From Aphis gossypii (taxonomy: Eukaryota > Arthropoda > Insecta > Hemiptera > Aphididae), in NCBI RefSeq assembly GCF_020184175.1, contig NC_065530.1, forward strand, positions 43,377,260-43,441,259: a stretch of DNA of 64,000 bases, written 5' to 3'. Every line of letters begins with the position of its first letter. The stretch's first letter is position 1. The position numbers and the translations under genes were made by a program. The notes beneath the pieces are model-generated. The model made no database searches and was not told the DNA's origin. It saw nothing but the letters and a program-made list of their open reading frames with translations. Positions 25,101 to 33,613 of the stretch are shown piece after piece.

Positions 25101-28046
25101 GTATATAGGTATATACCGTTATGAAGAAAGAGTATTTGTCGATTTTATTTTATTTTTCTGATGTGTTTTTTTAATTAATTAATGGATCTAAAGCGCGAAA
25201 CCAATACACATCGTGTATAGGATACTTACTATACGCCACGGCGGCTCGATTGAATCGTTAATAATAATTATCATAAAAAACCGATCGATTGTCAGACGTC
25301 GAGCGCAAGGTAAGTTACACATATATAATAATATAAAAGTATACGATTTACTCGTTGTTATTAATATTTTACATCACAATTTTCTACGAGGTGTACGAAT
25401 GGCCTACATAGCACCACGCCGCGGCCACGGTACGATATTATTACTTATATTGTCGCTATAATACTATACAGTCGCAGTTGATTCTTGACATCATCGTTAT
25501 TTATTTGATTTCCCCGACAAATTTCATCGCGCCCCCAATGTGTTTTATTTCATTTTCGTCCGTACCTATATATAATATTATTATAATCGTCGCCGTTCTC
25601 TAAATTCTGTATGATGACACGCGTCTTATTCAGCCGACAACGTCATGACATAGGTTAAAGACGCGCGAGTGTGTTACTGCATTTTATAAAAGTCATTCAT
25701 TCCAAACAAAAAAAAAAAAAAAAAACAATAATAACCAATGACTCGACACGTTTAAAGTTTCTTTTTATTTATTTATTTTTTTTCTAATAAAGTTAGGTAA
25801 TGCGCTCATTGTTAGAGCCACTCGTGTTTGTAAATATACCGAAATACGGTTTTTTTTTTTTATTCCATACACACAACACCGCCGTCTTTTCGATTCGCGT
25901 TTTGCAACAACCGCGCGGCAGGGCCAACAACACAACGAGAGTACGATCTAAACGTCATGGTGGCCTGTCGACATTATCATTTAACGATGACCATTATTCC
26001 GCCGCCCCCACATCCCGGTTTTCCCAGAAGCAGCACATAATCCCGATTTTCAGAAAACGTACAAGTGTACACAGTTGCGTGCCCGAAGCACAGATTCTAT
26101 AATATACTATTACTATATTAAATCAGCAACTATGAATAAAACGAATACGAAGTAATAACTATTGAAGCTCGCCCGCCGTTTTTAGTAGGAACGTTTTTTA
26201 TCGATATAAATATTGCAAGCCATCAAGATGAATTATTGAAATACAAATGCCAAATTTTCCAGCTGAGAAACGAGTTGTTTATCTAGAGTCGTGCAGAAGT
26301 CCGTGGTCCAAACAAAACGTTAGATACCAATGCCAATGCGATTAGTTATTGAAAATGAAAATGTATAACGATAAAATATTTTTTGGTTGATAATCATGTT
26401 TCAATAACACATTATAGGCTTGTAGCTCTCACTTCGGGCGCATTTCATTGTCGATGGGTAAGGCCCATTCATTTCTCTATTATCCGTGCACACCACGCGA
26501 AATGAGCTTATCTGCAACGGCTATGCTGATTAGGTCCGAATGCATTACAAAACCAATAAGCCGACGTCCAAGCGATGGTCACGACGACGATACATCACAA
26601 ATGAACCGTTTAACCGTACGGCGTGCGATGACGGGGGGGGGGGGCGAAAAATCTAATCAGCGGGCAGGTAATCTCGTCTCCCTTCACCCCCACACCGTGC
26701 GACGATAACGACGGTTCCGAGAAGAGACGGAATTACTTACGTCGAGTACTCGAACATAATAATAATATCCGACGACGACATCGTTATCACGAGCCAAACA
26801 ATGTAATATTATTAATAATAACGGTTATACTATTATTATTATTATTATTATTATTATAATAATAAAATTATAAACAGAAAATAAAAACGTATTCCAACTC
26901 CGCAGTCTCCGGCTGGCCGGTCAGCCACCACGGATAGAACATACTCAATATTATTATAATGGGACCGCAGTGCCGGCGACGACGGACTTTATAGGGTTAT
27001 ATTATTATTATTATAAACACTCTAGCGCGTAAAATCATCGAAAAAGCGATTATTATAAAAAAATAAAAAACTATCATAATATTATATATATACACCAACA
27101 CTACTCATATACACACGCGTATCACTTCGGTTATGACGATAGTAATATGTATATATGTATAATATTATGTGGACGGGGAGAGATATAAATAAAACGGAAC
27201 GACGAGGCGACGATGAGGTGGAGAGTAAGTACGCGGAGCGCGTGGGGAACGCGAGACCGTATATATGTCAGCGGACCGTCTTATTATTAAAAACCGGGTT
27301 ATGGGCATCTTTGTTTAATTATATTATTTTACACCGACCGTTGTCGGGTTGACGTTGAACAGGAGGATTTAAACGAGAACGGCCGTCCGCGGCTAGACGA
27401 GACGAAAGGAATTCGTAAGTATTATACTTGATAATAATATACACATAGTATCAATTATTAATCGTTGTTGTGACGACGACGATGCTTTTGAGACGGGCGA
27501 GCGTTACGATATTACTCTATTATCGGGACGTCGTCGCTTGTTTACCGCACCGCAATGGACGACGGTCGGCTCGGTGGACGGAAAAGAGTTTTTGGCAAAC
27601 CTACACATATCGTTCGTCGTATAAAACTACATAATACCTTCCGCCACTAAGGTTGACAGCGAGTCGCGGGACGAGGAAAAATAATAGTGTTATAACAAGC
27701 ACGGCCGACGAGATTTCGTGCGATTTATTTTCGTCACTCGACGACAACGATACTATTGTGATAATAACGTTGTTGTGGGCGGAAGAGGGGGCACGACCCT
27801 CGTCGACAAAGAAGAAGATGACGACGACGACAACAACAATCTTTCGGTGTGGTCCCCGTGGGAATATAATAATAATAACGAAGATGCCAAAAAAAAAAAA
27901 AAAAAAATGTGCACAATAAGACGGTTTGCAATGTATTATAATAATAATAATAATAATAATAATGATATGTATAATTTTCTACTCACGTTTGTGACGACAA
28001 ATGTGATGATGCATACGATGCAATACAGACACCACCGGTACCGCAT
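10135..28046 (-). CDS. Dl: Delta, Notch ligand (8 coding exons, whole gene span)
   Basis: Transmembrane ligand that binds Notch on neighbouring cells and is activated by E3-ligase-driven endocytosis. Coding exons, in transcript order: 28046-27987, 23456-23190, 20092-20035, 17343-17068, 14069-14009, 13467-13143, 12819-11586, 10255-10135. Introns are GT/AG with phases 0,0,1,1,2,0,2. Domains of the frame-corrected 800-residue model: signal peptide 1-20; MNNL about 21-130; DSL about 174-218; nine EGF repeats 223-581; transmembrane helix about 611-637 followed by a KNRRRR stop-transfer; intracellular tail 638-800 ending A-T-Q-V. Length and nine EGF repeats match Drosophila Delta as I remember it. 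An N-x-x-N motif (NEQN, 656-659) resembles the Neuralized-binding motif of Delta and Bearded proteins. One base is missing in exon 7, so the genomic frame is broken near residue 471. The family assignment is very secure; UTR limits are not. Confidence 0.95.
10256..11585 (-). other. Delta intron 7 (1.33 kb)
   Basis: Phase 2 intron separating most of the intracellular tail from the last 39 residues. The donor TAG|GTAAGC places an in-frame TAA one codon into the intron, so retention would end the protein after N-N-T-N-R. ATT and GAC microsatellites occur at about 10478-10495 and 10568-10583. Confidence 0.8.
11586..12819 (-). CDS. Dl: Delta exon 7: EGF repeats 4-9, transmembrane helix, most of tail (frame broken)
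   Basis: 1234 bases, acceptor ccgcag|AAA, donor TAG|GTAAGC. It codes for the end of EGF4 through EGF9 (residues 350-581), a juxtamembrane stretch, the helix (about 611-637) and the tail to residue 761. EGF5 carries a seven-asparagine insert encoded by an AAC repeat (12646-12666). The frame breaks in EGF7. Reading D-H-C-Q-K, the frame meets TGA at 12439-12441, while the -1 frame resumes the EGF with N-P-C-L-N-G-G-T-C. One extra base around 12446-12457, beside an AAAACCCC run, restores everything and also gives the phase 2 exit that exon 8 requires. The exon is strikingly GC-rich, which creates long shadow reading frames on the other strand. Confidence 0.93.
12646..12666 (-). repeat. AAC trinucleotide repeat coding seven asparagines in EGF5
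   Basis: Seven uninterrupted AAC codons on the minus strand code Asn 401-407, inside an extended Asn/Gly-rich loop between the third and fourth cysteines of EGF repeat 5. Confidence 0.95.
12820..13142 (-). other. Delta intron 6 (323 bp)
   Basis: Phase 0 intron within EGF repeat 4. AT-rich, with no other feature seen. Confidence 0.85.
13143..13467 (-). CDS. Dl: Delta exon 6: EGF repeats 1 (end), 2, 3 and 4 (start)
   Basis: 325 bases, acceptor tcgcag|ATG, donor AAG|GTGAGC, phase 2 in and phase 0 out. It codes for the end of EGF1 (C-H-A-G-W-T-G-A-R-C), EGF2 (Y-P-G-C-V-N-G-Y-C-Q-K-P-W-Q-C, then E-G-W-G-G-M-F-C-N-Q-D-L-N-Y-C), EGF3 (C-K-N-G-G-T-C and Y-T-C-S-C-A-P-G-Y-S-G) and the start of EGF4 (C-L-N-G-G-T-C-K). 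The G-W-G-G-x-F-C-N-Q-D-L-N-Y-C segment is a hallmark of Delta/Jagged proteins. Confidence 0.95.
13468..14008 (-). other. Delta intron 5 (541 bp)
   Basis: Phase 2 intron within EGF repeat 1. Nothing recognisable apart from a short GGT-rich patch near 13570-13587. Confidence 0.85.
14009..14069 (-). CDS. Dl: Delta exon 5: first half of EGF repeat 1
   Basis: A 61-base exon with acceptor ttacag|CGA and donor CCA|GTGAGT, entering in phase 1 and leaving in phase 2. It codes for I-C-A-P-G-C-D-E-K-K-G-T-C-M-T-P-G-T-C, the first cysteines of the atypical EGF repeat that follows the DSL domain (the DOS-type region). The reading frame joins A (split codon) from exon 4 to Q (split codon) shared with exon 6, giving a complete EGF1. 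Confidence 0.9.
15803..15828. repeat. ATT microsatellite
   Basis: More than eight consecutive ATT units in Delta intron 4. Confidence 0.95.
16100..16167. repeat. compound GGC / ACT trinucleotide microsatellite in Delta intron 4
   Basis: A GGC-like run followed directly by 15 uninterrupted ACT units (16123-16167). Further ATT and ACT units continue after it to about 16186. Confidence 0.95.
17068..17343 (-). CDS. Dl: Delta exon 4: MNNL-DSL linker and DSL domain
   Basis: 276 bases, acceptor tctgcag|GAA, donor AAG|GTGTGT, phase 1 in and phase 1 out. It codes for the linker (I-T-R-I-T-D-Q-R-F-L) and the whole DSL domain (about residues 174-218). That domain carries six cysteines in the pattern expected of the Notch-contacting module, including C-A-K-F-C-R-P-R-D-D-N-F-G-H and the closing G-W-T-G-S-Y-C. 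The C-A-K-F-C-R-P-R-D-D stretch is diagnostic of Delta-type ligands. The donor is weaker than its neighbours but is the one that keeps the frame. Confidence 0.95.
17344..20034 (-). other. Delta intron 3 (2.7 kb)
   Basis: Phase 1 intron. It contains a CA repeat (18901-18926), other GT/CA-rich patches near 17790-17960, and a short copy of a dispersed AT-rich repeat near 17655-17684. No gene is visible. Confidence 0.8.
18901..18926. repeat. CA microsatellite
   Basis: Thirteen CA units in Delta intron 3. Confidence 0.95.
20035..20092 (-). CDS. Dl: Delta exon 3: end of MNNL domain
   Basis: A 58-base exon with acceptor tttacag|GGT and donor CAG|GTACAT, entering in phase 0 and leaving in phase 1. 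It codes for G-T-F-S-L-I-V-E-A-W-H-E-P-S-S-A-R-N-S plus the first base of a glycine codon. The F-S-L-I-V-E-A-W-H motif is the conserved C-terminal strand of the MNNL domain and follows directly from F-T-W-P at the end of exon 2. It is too short to be found without homology and splice logic. Confidence 0.9.
20093..23189 (-). other. Delta intron 2 (3.1 kb)
   Basis: Phase 0 intron. It contains an AC-dinucleotide repeat (21022-21047) and ATT runs near 20707-20731 and 21110-21135. No gene or known element is visible. Confidence 0.8.
21022..21047. repeat. AC microsatellite
   Basis: Thirteen AC units in Delta intron 2. Confidence 0.95.
23190..23456 (-). CDS. Dl: Delta exon 2: MNNL domain
   Basis: 89 codons, phase 0 at both ends, with acceptor atatag|GTG and donor CCG|GTAAGA. 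It codes for most of the Notch-ligand N-terminal (MNNL) domain: the F-E-L-R-I-K-S-F-S-N start, a cysteine pair (L-C-C-G-G), then C-R-T-K-F-R-A-C-L-K-H-Y and C-T-F-G-D-V-V-T-P-V-L-G-E-N-S, all very close to insect Delta proteins. Two N-glycosylation sequons are visible (N-S-T and N-A-T), and a third (N-F-T) near the end. The first codon is GTG (Val) because it is an internal exon, not an alternative start. Confidence 0.93.
23457..27986 (-). other. Delta intron 1 (4.53 kb)
   Basis: Phase 0 intron between the signal-peptide exon and the MNNL exon. It holds AT/ATT microsatellites, including ATT repeats at 26831-26857, a poly-A run at about 27891-27907 and several GAC/GTC-rich patches. I see no gene or recognisable transposon. 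A large first intron is a common place for enhancers of developmental genes, but nothing here proves one. Confidence 0.8.
26831..26857. repeat. ATT microsatellite
   Basis: About nine consecutive TAT/ATT units in Delta intron 1. Confidence 0.95.
27987..28046 (-). CDS. Dl: Delta exon 1: start codon and signal peptide
   Basis: Codes for the first 20 residues, starting M-R-Y-R-W and running into a hydrophobic core (C-L-Y-C-I-V-C-I-I-T-F-V-V), a typical secretory signal. It ends at AAC|GTGAGT in phase 0. This ATG has A at -3 and is followed at once by the hydrophobic core. The frame is open further upstream to an ATG at 28241, but those 65 residues are basic and low-complexity and would bury the signal, so I prefer 28046. 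The exon 1/2 junction falls at the expected signal-peptide/mature-protein boundary. Confidence 0.85.
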
Positions 28047-28559
28047 GGTCGTCGTCGTCGCACAACGCACTGATAACAACGGACGCGACACTTGTGTGCG
28101 CGAAAATGATATTTCGTTATATTCTCGGAACACGCGGCGAATATCCCGCCGACTTAGACGTTGTCCGGAACGCGAGTACGTGGAACGCAACGCATCGCTG
28201 AGAACAAACACTTTCGCGAAATGCAGTGATGACGGCGGCACACGATCGATTATTATTATTTATATTATTGGTTATGATAATATTATAACCACGACGATTA
28301 ACGTATTGACGGCAAACACCCGTAGACGATAAAACGCACTTTTAAACGAGCAATATTATATTTTAGGTATAAAATTATTAATTATAATTACACAGCACGA
28401 TTAACGGACGAGATAATAAATATATGATATAATAATTCATGTGCACACAAACCGTATAAAATAGTGAAAAATATTTTTATTTTTTCAATTGTAATAATTT
28501 ACGTTATGAATGTTATATTTTATTAATATACAATGTAATAAAAATGATAATCGTGTCGT
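28047..28559 (-). other. possible Delta 5' UTR / upstream region
   Basis: No gene of its own. If transcription starts in the GC-rich block at 28.56-28.88 kb, this is the 5' leader. The bases just before the ATG form a short GAC repeat. An upstream in-frame ATG at 28241 is present, but the peptide between it and 28046 has no recognisable feature. Confidence 0.35.
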
Positions 28560-28880
28560 CGGTGAAAAAAACTGCGATAACGCGAACCACTGAGACACGG
28601 GCGCGGAGCAGTAAGAGAGACGCGCGAGCGCTATCGAACGGTCGCGGATCGACGACAGTGGCGGACTGACGACGTGACGGATACGAATATTATACGATAC
28701 CGGCCGCGTCGTCCGACCCGGAGGATACGTTCTTGCGGCGGCGGCGGCGGCGGCGGCTGCGGTGCCCGTGCGTGAGCGTGTTTCCAGTCTGCCGCCAGGT
28801 GTCGGCACCGTACGCCCATCCCCCCCGGGCACCAGGTGACACACGCCGCTGATCGCACGGTAGTCACCCCTCTCTCGTCG
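28560..28880 (-). promoter_or_regulatory. GC-rich segment upstream of Delta, possible core promoter
   Basis: A GC- and CpG-rich block 0.5-0.8 kb upstream of the Delta ATG, including a GCG-triplet run at about 28735-28757. On the minus strand it contains TCAGTC (28664-28669), a good match to the arthropod initiator. A DPE-like CGTTC (4 of 5 positions) lies at +28 to +32 relative to its A. I see no convincing TATA box. A short initiator match is weak evidence, and an additional upstream noncoding exon is equally possible. Confidence 0.25.
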
Positions 28881-29199
28881 CGGGGTGGTTGCGCTGCGTT
28901 TGGGGCTTATACGTTATTATTATTATACCTACAATAAGTTTTTTTTACGATTATTACTATTATTATTTTCACAATCGCTCCCCCCCACGACTACACAACT
29001 ACCACCGCCGAAACAGAGACGTACCTAATGTATTTATACGCACTGATATCGTGATGGTCCAAACGACGTATATATATATATAAATTATTGTATTATTATA
29101 CGTTATCCGTGTGCACTATTCGAACATATAGTTCTGAATAAAAAACAAAAATAGGTATACGCTTTGACACCGGAGTCGGGAAAACAATTAAATCAAAAC
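28881..29199. other. start of gene-poor AT-rich upstream region
   Basis: Contains TTA-rich tracts only. Base composition shifts here from the CpG-rich Delta unit to strongly AT-rich DNA. Confidence 0.6.
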
Positions 29200-29848
29200 G
29201 TTTATTATTACTACAATTTCACTAAACTCTTGCAGAATTTTTTATACCATTTAACGAGTGTCCTATAACTTACTTATATACACCGACTTCTTTTTTTTCA
29301 AATTGGAATCAACACTTTTTATTAATTGTTAAATGGTTGAGTTTTTGGAAAATGTTGAAGTATCAATGGGAGTAGTTTTTGAGTTATTTGACTTTGCACA
29401 ATGACTGCTGAAAGCAATAGTTCATAATATGGAAATGGATTGGAGATTGGAAAATGTAAGATTATGAAGGCTATGATGATAATTACATATAATTTTTACT
29501 TATTAAAATTAATCCATCAAAATTTTATAATTTGTAAGGACTGTCCGAATATGATGAATCAGTTTTATTTTTATATTTAATTAATTTATAAACAATTATT
29601 CATAATTTTGATTTAAGTACAACAACATTTTCAAAAAATCATATTCACATTTTATATACAGTGGTAAGATTTGGAAAAAAAACAATTTGTATTACCAATT
29701 GCCATATGACCTTAACGGGTATGAAAAATCTAAAGGATTCAAAATATGATATTCAACTACAAATACTTAAAAATTCCAGAAATTAAAATTTGAATAAAAT
29801 CATTATTAAACCAAATATGGGGTTGAATATGCTCGGTAAGTCATTCTG
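29200..29848. mobile_element. MITE copy F, rearranged: inverted fragment plus right half
   Basis: The right end at about 29831-29848 (GCTCGGTAAGTCATTCTG) matches the family terminus. The interior near 29370-29390 (GTAGTTTTTGAGTTATTTGA) matches the copy at 59695-60454. At about 29245-29275 a segment matches the 60333-60360 part of that copy in the opposite orientation, so this locus is composite or nested. Confidence 0.6.
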
Positions 29849-32797
29849 TATAATATACAATATACATGCAATGCACGGATAATAAAATTGTCTTGTGTGC
29901 GCGCATTCTATTAAATCCGTCGTACACGAATTTACTCCTGTACTAGCCGTTAATATAATAATAAATGTATTATAAACCTACATACTTTCAAATTATCGAT
30001 ATCATAAATAAATTTAAAACCAATAAAACCGAAATGTTCAATTAATCGGATCTACAAATCTATATTATAATCTCAGAACACACGTAGGTATGTTGACTGC
30101 AATCGTAAGTCCAAACTTATTATTTTGTTTTACAGTGAAAGAAACTTTTATAGTGTTTATAAGTTTATAATTTTTTCTCTAGAATCAGATTCTTATTTAC
30201 AGTAAATATCATTATTATTAATTTTTTTTATGACATAAAATGCGTTACATGCAATGCACAGCTATTATAGTTGCATTGTTTATTAATATCATTACTGTAT
30301 TTAGTGGTCTGCTGTGGACCTGTTGTTTCATCGAAAAAATTGAGACCACGATACGATTTTTTCCATCAAACGCGCCACGATTTGAATGTTAAATTACTAC
30401 CGTGTTTGCGTGCCTACAAAAAATTCGCATGGAACGTTTAAAAATGCAATTCCCGTATTCGTCGGATACGATATGTTGTAATCGTGTTATTGTTAACAGT
30501 GTGCTATATATTATAATATTATTTTGCTAGCGAGTCGCGTCGTCGGTCTCTTAGAAAATTATTCGGAAATAAAAAAGTCGTTTTTTGCCATGGTGTCGTG
30601 TTTATTGTGTGAAGACTTGTGGGTGATAGATTTGCGTATTGCAGTATTAAGTAAATATCAATTTTTTTACTATTCTGAAATTATAGCCAATTCAAATTAT
30701 TTAAAAATTTGTTTTTGTAGTACAGAATTTCTGATTGGTGACATAACCATTACAGATAATAAGAATATTTATTTTTTTTTGTTTAGAAAATGTGGTAAGA
30801 GAATGGTATGAACGGATTATGAGATATTTTACCATGACTATGTGGGTTTCAGTATTTATTAGTTACTATGTTAATAATAGACATAAAATAGATATATTGA
30901 ATGTCAAAAATGAAATTGATGAAAATTATAATTTGTTGTTCTGTGTTAATAACTTATAACTGAGGGTCATGCTCCACATGTTTTCACTCAACATATTAGA
31001 GTAGGTACTATAGTAATCTTACCTCCAAAAAATGAATTATTTGAGTCTATACTACACCTATGTTGTACCTATACTATCTATCAATTTTCAGTAGTCTGTG
31101 CGGTCATAACGTACAAGACATTTTACGTTGACGTGATATTAAATATATAAAGACTAGTAGGTACAAGGTATATACCTAGTATATAGTTTCACAACATTCG
31201 TTTATTATTATTTTAAATTCTGAGTGGAGTGATGAATGTATTGGTTTTATACGATAGTCAATGATGTGTGTTTTTCATTCAATATTGCTATGAAAAATTA
31301 TACAAAACGCCAACAGTTGCTTTCAGATTTATTGTATTTCATAAACTTTTTTATATTTATTATTATACGTAAATGATGTATTGTATAATTTATTCCAAAA
31401 ATTAACATTTTTATTTCTCCAAATATTTAAACGATAAATAGTTTACATTATTTATCATTGATTCACCTATTTATGCAGTTTGATTTTATTGCAGGCTATT
31501 AAACATATTATATACAATATATGTGTCTAATTTAATGAGTATTATATATAGTCTTTAATATCAAACTATGAATGAAATTTTTTTGTTTTCCTTTAAAAAC
31601 TTAAAAGGAAGAAATAGATTTTTTTATTATCATATAGTACCTAGAACTATTATGATGTACTAACCAATAATAAACGGATTAAAAACATTATCTAAACGAA
31701 CTAAATATAATATATTATGTAATAATACTATTTGTTTTTTTATTGTTTTAGACGTCGAAAAATTGTGATAATTCAACACGGTAACATTTTGCTGAATCTC
31801 ATCGTGTGATTTTTTTTAATTTTATCACACCATAGCACTGGGAATCAACGTTAACCCAATTTTTATAGTGCCAAATTGTATATTATCGCCGTCCTTCGTC
31901 GTTTAACTTGCACTAAAAACTCATTTATTTAAATTCCAATAACTACTGAGCCATATGAAAATACTATCTATATAAACGCGTAAAACCACTATACATCTCG
32001 TATATATTTAATAGATTTGGAATGTGTGAATTACCTAATGTATAAAAGATATGGTCCACTCATTGCTAGACTTATCGTAAAAAATCTATATCATTACGTA
32101 GAAAAAACTAAGGTTTTAACTTTTCTTAGATACCACCTCCATATTCTAACGATTTAAAATATAAACTAAACATTACATTCGTTACTGTATAATAGTATTA
32201 TACATATTATACCTATATGACCAAAAGTGATTGTATTATATTATGGTACCTAAATATATAATAAGACTAGAATAATTTAATGTAATAACTCGCAAATTCT
32301 GAGTTTTATAATTAAAATGAATGTTGGAATTAAAGTTGAAAATAAAAAGTAGATACTTAATATTATACGTACTACATAGGCTCTTATATCGAGGTCTGAG
32401 ACGCACAAAATTGCATATTAATACTATAATATATTATAATATAGTAATAATAAGAACTGACGATGATGATATGCCCCACAGGCCACAGCGTTTATATGGA
32501 CGAAAACAATGGACGCTGCAATGGACGGTCTAGCAAACAAACATAATAATAATAATAATATTACGTTATCCAACTGTATAATATACGCGTCCGTGTATGA
32601 AACTGCGCGCGAGCGGAAGAGTTTAACTTCCGGACACCATCGTCCACCACTGGACTACTGCAAGGAGGAGAGGCAGCAGGAGCCATATATCTATAGGTAC
32701 ATAAATTATTATATTAAACACTGCATAGCTTGTACATTTAAACAAACGTAAAATTTTGATTTTAATATTATGTACACTACATTAAATATATATATAA
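29849..32797. other. noncoding AT-rich DNA, no gene recognised
   Basis: A small hairpin at 31804-31830 (GTGTGAT / ATCACAC) is the only structure noted. A 95-residue frame at 30524-30811 has no recognisable features. Confidence 0.6.
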
Positions 32798-32930
32798 AGA
32801 GTGATTTACCAAGCCTATCACATTTACTCCTATTGTCTCCTAATTTTTTCCTTTGATAATGAATTTATTAAAATTATAAACTTTGGAATTTTTTAGTATA
32901 CTTATAATAACCCTATTTCGAATAGGTATT
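32798..32930. mobile_element. MITE fragment G (left terminus only)
   Basis: GAGTGATTTACCAAGCCTAT, followed by the family's TTTGATAATGAATTTATT-like interior. The right terminus is not found, and the end coordinate is approximate. Confidence 0.5.
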
Positions 32931-33147
32931 TAGATTTTTCTATGTATCATTATTAAATAACAAACGTATCTTAAATGTATATTGTATACGATACGTCAGC
33001 GTAGAATCAATTTATGCGGGAATATAATACATCTACGACAGCCTTGATCTATAGGTACTCTAATATTCTTGTATCTACGATTTGCGTCCGCATGCCATAT
33101 AAACCCACACAAAAGAATTATACCTATAATAGGAATTTTTACTTATT

Positions 33148-33613
33148 CAGGATGATTCAATAAGCATGCTCAACCCCATTTTTCATTTAATAATGAATTT
33201 ATTCAAATACATGATATTTTTTTGCATGTTAAAAGATTTAATATTAATTACTAAACTTTTCAACATACCAAAGCCTTCATATCTTCAAAACCCATTATCA
33301 TGGACCTATATTATCTTAAGTACACAAAAGGCGAAGCATAATAACTCAAACTCTATTCATTCGACTGTTAATTTTGATCCGTTAAAATGTTTTGAAAAAT
33401 TATCTGCTTAACATTTTATAACAGAAAGGAAAGGAAGGGTTCTCATTTGAAAAATATACCTTCATTTTAAGAAAATTCTCAAGGAGAAAGAATAATTTCA
33501 AGAATTTGAAAGTCTGTTCTTTAAGTATATTTAGAAACTCCAATAATTATAGATTTTGAACATTCGTATTAGTGAAGAAAAAAGGGAATAAGAATGCTTG
33601 GTTAATCACTCTG
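33148..33613. mobile_element. MITE copy A with both terminal inverted repeats
   Basis: Left end CAGGATGATTCAATAAGCAT and right end ATGCTTGGTTAATCACTCTG are inverted copies. 466 bp, with no transposase frame. Shares interior TTTAATAATGAATTTATTCA with other copies. Confidence 0.75.

Noticed and set aside
16010..27864. Su(H)-type sites (YGTGRGAA) such as 16010-16017, 20696-20703 and 27857-27864
   Set aside because: I found about eight matches in the window, and about eight are expected by chance for this motif on two strands, so there is no enrichment.
27936..28241. N-terminal extension of Delta from an upstream in-frame ATG
   Set aside because: The extra 65 residues are basic and featureless and would hide the signal peptide that starts at 28046.
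30524..30811. 95-residue frame in the upstream desert
   Set aside because: No homology recognised, AT-driven composition and no neighbouring exon.
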